Positions 60,867 to 64,000 of a DNA stretch of 64,000 bases are shown here, piece after piece. The notes beneath the pieces are model-generated. The model had not been told where the DNA came from and did no database searches. It was given only the letters and a program-made list of their open reading frames with translations. The stretch's first letter is position 1. Each line of letters opens with the position of its first letter. The stretch is from the NCBI RefSeq assembly GCF_002115805.1, contig NZ_JFKC01000004.1, positions 152,577-216,576 on the forward strand, written 5' to 3'. This stretch comes from Marivita geojedonensis. Lineage in GTDB: Bacteria; Pseudomonadota; Alphaproteobacteria; Rhodobacterales; Rhodobacteraceae. The position numbers were made by a program, and so were the translations under genes.

Positions 60867-62651
60867 TTAGTGGTCCTGAGCCGCACCTGCACCACGGGGG
60901 ATGCGGACGCTTTCAACCAGCTCTTCGATCTCACGCGGGATCGGAGCCGACATCTTGGACACGGTGAAGGCCACGGCAAAGTTGATCGCCGCGCCGACCG
61001 CACCAAAGCTGGTCGACTTGATGGTGCCCAGAAGCGGGTCAGCATCGGTGAAGCTGTTGGTGTCAGGGATGAAGAACCAGCCCTTGTGCAGGAAGATGTA
61101 GATCAGCGTCACGACGAGACCCGAGATCATCCCTGCCACGGCACCCTTGTTGTTCACCTTGGTGAAGATGCCCATCATCAGTGCCGGGAAGATCGACGCC
61201 GCCGCGAGGCCAAAGGCCAGAGCCACGGTCTGCGCCGCAAAGCCCGGAGGGTTGAGACCCAGATAGGTTGCCACTGCGATGGCGATGGCCATGGCGACAC
61301 GGGCGGACATCAGTTCGCCTTTTTCGCTCATGTTCGGTGTCAGCTGACCTTTCAGAAGGTCATGGCTGACCGCCGAGGAGATCGCCAGCAGAAGACCCGC
61401 CGCGGTGGACAGAGCAGCCGCAAGGCCACCCGCCGCCACGAGGCCGATCACCCAGCCCGGAAGGTTCGCGATTTCCGGGTTGGCCAGCACGAGGATGTCA
61501 CGGTTGAAGTTGGTCAGCTCGTTTGCCGAACCCCAGCCTGCTGCTTCCATGGCGGCCTTCGCGTCTGCGTTGCCGTCGTTGAAGTAAGCGATGCGGCCGT
61601 CACCGTTCTTGTCTTCCCAGCCCAGAAGGCCGGTCTGCTGCCAGGTCTGCATCCAGTCATAGGCGGGATCGGACTCGATGGTCTCGAGCGACACCGGCTC
61701 ACCCGATGCGCCGTTCGGCCAGAACTGCTCGGTGATGTTCAGGCGTGCCATGGCACCCACGGCCGGAGCGGTGAGGTACAGCAGCGCGATGAACACCAGC
61801 GCCCAGCCTGCGGACCAACGTGCGTCAGACACTTTCGGCACGGTGAAGAAGCGCATGATCACGTGCGGCAGACCTGCCGTACCGATCATCAGCGACAGGG
61901 TGAAGAGCACCATGTTGAACGTGTCGCCGTTATGCGCCGTGTATTCGCCGAAGCCCAGTTCGCGAACGATCTGGTCAAGCTTCGCCAGCAGCGGCTCGCC
62001 GGATGCCGAGTGATCGCCGAAGAGACCAAGCGCCGGGATCGGGTTGCCGGTGAGTTGCAGCGAGATGAAGATCGCCGGGATGGTGTAGGCCAGGATCAGC
62101 ACGCAGTACTGTGCCACCTGGGTGTAGGTCACACCCTTCATGCCGCCGAACACCGCGTAGGCGAACACGACAACCGCACCGATCAGAAGGCCGGTGGTGT
62201 TGCTGACTTCGAGGAAGCGGCCGAAGGCCACGCCCACACCGGTCATCTGACCGATCACGTATGTGACCGAGGCCACGATCAGACAGATCACGGCCACAAG
62301 GCGCGCGGTCGGGCTGTAGAAGCGGTCGCCGATGAACTCGGACACGGTGAACTTGCCGAACTTGCGCAGGTAGGGTGCAAGCAGCAGCGCCAGCAGCACG
62401 TAGCCGCCGGTCCAGCCCATCAGGAAGGTCGAGTTGTCATAGCCGACAAAGGCGATGAGACCGGCCATCGAGATGAACGACGCCGCCGACATCCAGTCGG
62501 CTGCGGTGGCCATACCGTTGGTGACCGGGTGAACGCCGCGTCCGGCAGCGTAGAACTCCGATGTGGAACCCGCGCGGGCCCAGATCGCGATGCCGATGTA
62601 AAGCGCAAAGGACGCGCCCACAAACAGCAGGTTGATGGTAAACTGATCCAT
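60867..62651 (-). CDS. Sodium/solute symporter large subunit (acetate-permease-like)
   Basis: The 594-residue permease of the SSS family has about thirteen helices and starts MDQFTINLLFVGASFALYIGIAIWARAGSTSEFYAAGRGVHPVTNGMATAADWMSAASF, the conserved sodium-binding helix-1 region. It resembles the large subunit of two-part symporters paired with DUF4212 proteins. Transport of acetate or another short organic acid is likely because acs lies in the same block. It follows the DUF4212 gene by five bases. The central insert (residues about 310-385) is longer than in E. coli ActP. Confidence 0.92.
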   Translation of the reverse strand: MDQFTINLLFVGASFALYIGIAIWARAGSTSEFYAAGRGVHPVTNGMATAADWMSAASFISMAGLIAFVGYDNSTFLMGWTGGYVLLALLLAPYLRKFGKFTVSEFIGDRFYSPTARLVAVICLIVASVTYVIGQMTGVGVAFGRFLEVSNTTGLLIGAVVVFAYAVFGGMKGVTYTQVAQYCVLILAYTIPAIFISLQLTGNPIPALGLFGDHSASGEPLLAKLDQIVRELGFGEYTAHNGDTFNMVLFTLSLMIGTAGLPHVIMRFFTVPKVSDARWSAGWALVFIALLYLTAPAVGAMARLNITEQFWPNGASGEPVSLETIESDPAYDWMQTWQQTGLLGWEDKNGDGRIAYFNDGNADAKAAMEAAGWGSANELTNFNRDILVLANPEIANLPGWVIGLVAAGGLAAALSTAAGLLLAISSAVSHDLLKGQLTPNMSEKGELMSARVAMAIAIAVATYLGLNPPGFAAQTVALAFGLAAASIFPALMMGIFTKVNNKGAVAGMISGLVVTLIYIFLHKGWFFIPDTNSFTDADPLLGTIKSTSFGAVGAAINFAVAFTVSKMSAPIPREIEELVESVRIPRGAGAAQDH

Positions 62652-62656
62652 GACCC

Positions 62657-62944
62657 TTACTCCTCGTCCACGCCGAATTCTTTATCGAGCTTGTTCATGC
62701 GCCAGGCGTAGAAGAAGATCAGTGCCAGGAAGACAATGATCGATCCTTGCTGGGCAAACCAGAAGCCAAGATCGGTGCCGCCGACGGCAATGCCCGACAG
62801 CATCGGACGCAGCAGGATGCCGAATCCGAAAGAACAGATGGCCCAGATCACCAGGCTCACCAGAATGATGCGCACGTTTGCCGACCAATAGCCCGCATCG
62901 GACTTCTGGCCAGCCTGCGCTGTTTGAGATGTGTGGTCCGCCAT
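62657..62944 (-). CDS. DUF4212 sodium/solute symporter small subunit
   Basis: A 95-residue membrane protein with two helices: near residues 20-42 (VRIILVSLVIWAICSFGFGILL) and 55-78 (FWFAQQGSIIVFLALIFFYAWRM), followed by DKEFGVDEE. This is the DUF4212 family, the small partner of the large symporter whose gene follows after five bases. GAGGAGGAG before the ATG at 62944 decides the start; the longer frame upstream is not supported. The small subunit probably stabilises or gates the large one. Confidence 0.92.
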   Translation of the reverse strand: MADHTSQTAQAGQKSDAGYWSANVRIILVSLVIWAICSFGFGILLRPMLSGIAVGGTDLGFWFAQQGSIIVFLALIFFYAWRMNKLDKEFGVDEE

Positions 62945-63037
62945 TGCGGCTCCTCCTCTTCCTCCGTTGAACGTGCCCCGGGGGTGCGGGGAACGTATCC
63001 GTTGTGGCGCGGCGCAAAGGCCGCGTTTGGCCACCGC

Positions 63038-63730
63038 TCAGGCGGTGGCGCGTCGAACGATGTCGCCAAGCGTGCTGGCGATCTCGTCAATGGCTCCCAT
63101 CGCATCCACTCGGGCAAGCGCACCCTGTGCGTCGTAAAATGCGATAAGAGGGGCTGTCTGAGCATGATATGCATCAAGGCGGGCTGCGACGGTTTCCGCG
63201 TTGTCGTCGGCGCGGCGCTTGAATTCGGTGCTGCCGCACTTGTCGCATGTGCCGGCCACGGCAGGGGCTTTGAACGTGTCGTGATAGCCTTCGCCGCAGT
63301 CGCCGCAGGTGAAGCGGCCGGAGATCCGGTCGACCATGGCGGCATCATCCACGTCGAGGCTGATTGCCGCGTCGATCTTCTGACCGCTTTCGGCCAGCAG
63401 CGTGTCCAGCGCTTCGGCCTGGACCGTGGTGCGCGGGAAGCCGTCGAGGATCACGCCCTTGGCACAATCGGCATCGGCCAGACGGTCACGCAGGATGGCG
63501 ATGACGATGTCGTCGCTGACCAGCTCACCGGCTTCCATCACCGCTTTGGCCTGTTTGCCGGCGTCCGTGCCCGCAGCCACAGCGGCGCGCAGCAGGTCTC
63601 CGGTGCTCAGTTGAACAAGGCCGAACTGCTCTTCCAGCATCCGGGCCTGTGTGCCTTTGCCGGCACCCGGAGGGCCAAGCAGGATCAGAACCGGGGCGGT
63701 TGTCGGGGTTTTGCTTCCGTCCATGGCCAT
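63038..63730 (-). CDS. adk: Adenylate kinase (zinc-LID type)
   Basis: Adenylate kinase converts AMP and ATP to two ADP. The 230-residue protein has the P-loop LLGPPGAGKGTQ (residues about 17-28), QLSTGDLLRA, the ILDGFPRT motif and RADDNAETVAARL. The LID carries four Cys (CGDCGEGYHD ... CDKCG) as in zinc-binding adenylate kinases. Start at 63730 shares one base with the acs stop (TAATG); a second ATG two codons on is possible. Its position directly behind acs makes sense because acetyl-CoA synthetase releases AMP, which adenylate kinase recycles. Confidence 0.96.
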   Translation of the reverse strand: MAMDGSKTPTTAPVLILLGPPGAGKGTQARMLEEQFGLVQLSTGDLLRAAVAAGTDAGKQAKAVMEAGELVSDDIVIAILRDRLADADCAKGVILDGFPRTTVQAEALDTLLAESGQKIDAAISLDVDDAAMVDRISGRFTCGDCGEGYHDTFKAPAVAGTCDKCGSTEFKRRADDNAETVAARLDAYHAQTAPLIAFYDAQGALARVDAMGAIDEIASTLGDIVRRATA

Positions 63731-64000
63731 TACCCCCGGTTCATCCGGTTTTCGATGAGGTCATCGACGACGGAGGGGTCAGCGAGTGTTGAGGTGTCGC
63801 CGAGGGCGCCGTAGTCGTTTTCGGCGATCTTGCGCAGGATGCGGCGCATGATCTTGCCGGAGCGGGTTTTCGGCAGGCCGGGGGCCCACTGGATGAGGTC
63901 GGGCGATGCGATCGGGCCGATCTCGGTGCGGACCCAGGTGCGCAGCTCTTTCATCAGCTCGTCGCTCGGCTCCACGCCGTTCATCAGGGTGACGTAGCAG
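63730..64000 (-). CDS. acs: Acetyl-CoA synthetase, C-terminal end (partial)
   Basis: The frame runs off the right edge and encodes the last 90 residues: [19 protein letters not shown], then [37 protein letters not shown] and the end [18 protein letters not shown]. The TRSGKIMRR motif contains the Lys that is acetylated to control Acs. Only the C-terminal domain is visible; the adenylation core lies outside. Acs activates acetate to acetyl-CoA with release of AMP and pyrophosphate. It leads a unit with adk and the symporter subunits. Confidence 0.95.
   Translation of the reverse strand, partial: CYVTLMNGVEPSDELMKELRTWVRTEIGPIASPDLIQWAPGLPKTRSGKIMRRILRKIAENDYGALGDTSTLADPSVVDDLIENRMNRG

Noticed and set aside
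60849..62711. A 620-codon open frame on the plus strand opposite the symporter
   Set aside because: A reading-frame shadow of the symporter; low-complexity charged sequence with no family motif.

Overview
The window reads as a chromosomal segment of a GC-rich alphaproteobacterium, most likely a marine Rhodobacterales (Roseobacter-type) strain. This rests on gene content: an isolated ctaD, the SPOR lipoprotein/D,D-carboxypeptidase/tmk/holB/tatD/MBL cluster, a tripartite tricarboxylate transporter, TupABC, an MttB-family methyltransferase without pyrrolysine, and an acs-adk-symporter-DUF294-exonuclease block. The taxon is inferred; no rRNA gene is present. Two tRNA genes were found, Leu(GAG) and Ser(UGA). 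There is no CRISPR array, insertion sequence or prophage, and no gap between genes exceeds 300 bases.

Layout. 0-1.8 kb: a glycosyltransferase-like gene running off the left edge, a DUF2244 protein and a ccdA-ccdB toxin-antitoxin pair. 1.8-8 kb: ctaD with an FNR-type box upstream, lipB, tRNA-Leu, an AbrB-like permease with its GntR regulator, a small secreted protein and an AEC permease. 8-13.7 kb: a tightly overlapping minus-strand cluster for cell wall and replication (SPOR lipoprotein, D,D-carboxypeptidase, tmk, holB, tatD, MBL hydrolase), then tRNA-Ser. 13.8-15.7 kb: phnM and a divergent DUF1045 2H phosphoesterase, both phosphonate-linked. 15.8-34.6 kb: a catabolic island. It holds a FadR-type regulator with four matching operator palindromes, a DUF1028 protein, a family-5 ABC importer with a fused permease-ATPase, an MttB-family methyltransferase, a gntR-DHDPS-ALDH-FAD oxidase operon resembling hydroxyproline catabolism, a GlxA/GbdR-like regulator, the TupBCA tungstate importer and a GMC oxidoreductase. 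I read it as uptake and breakdown of a methylated amine or amino-acid osmolyte.

34.8-43.6 kb: an RTX/DUF4214 protein gene broken by one in-frame amber codon, a renalase-like oxidase with an MddA/NnrU-like membrane methyltransferase and a UbiG-like methyltransferase, a DEAD-box helicase, and a two-subunit molybdenum hydroxylase.

43.8-57 kb is the most unusual region. An eight-gene plus-strand operon encodes a four-subunit succinate dehydrogenase/fumarate reductase-like complex, a split class I fumarase-like hydratase whose active-site motifs differ from true fumarases, a sulfite oxidase-family protein and a thiamine-diphosphate enzyme. Next to it lie a GST, a TauE/SafE-type permease, a LysR regulator and a TctCBA transporter. 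The families together suggest catabolism of an unusual C4 or tricarboxylic acid, possibly sulfonated (inference). Two striking palindromic DNA elements sit between genes inside this operon.

57-64 kb: a minus-strand acetate block in transcription order acs (partial), adk, DUF4212 small subunit, sodium/solute symporter, cNMP-CBS-DUF294 protein, small membrane protein and membrane-anchored PAS-exonuclease.
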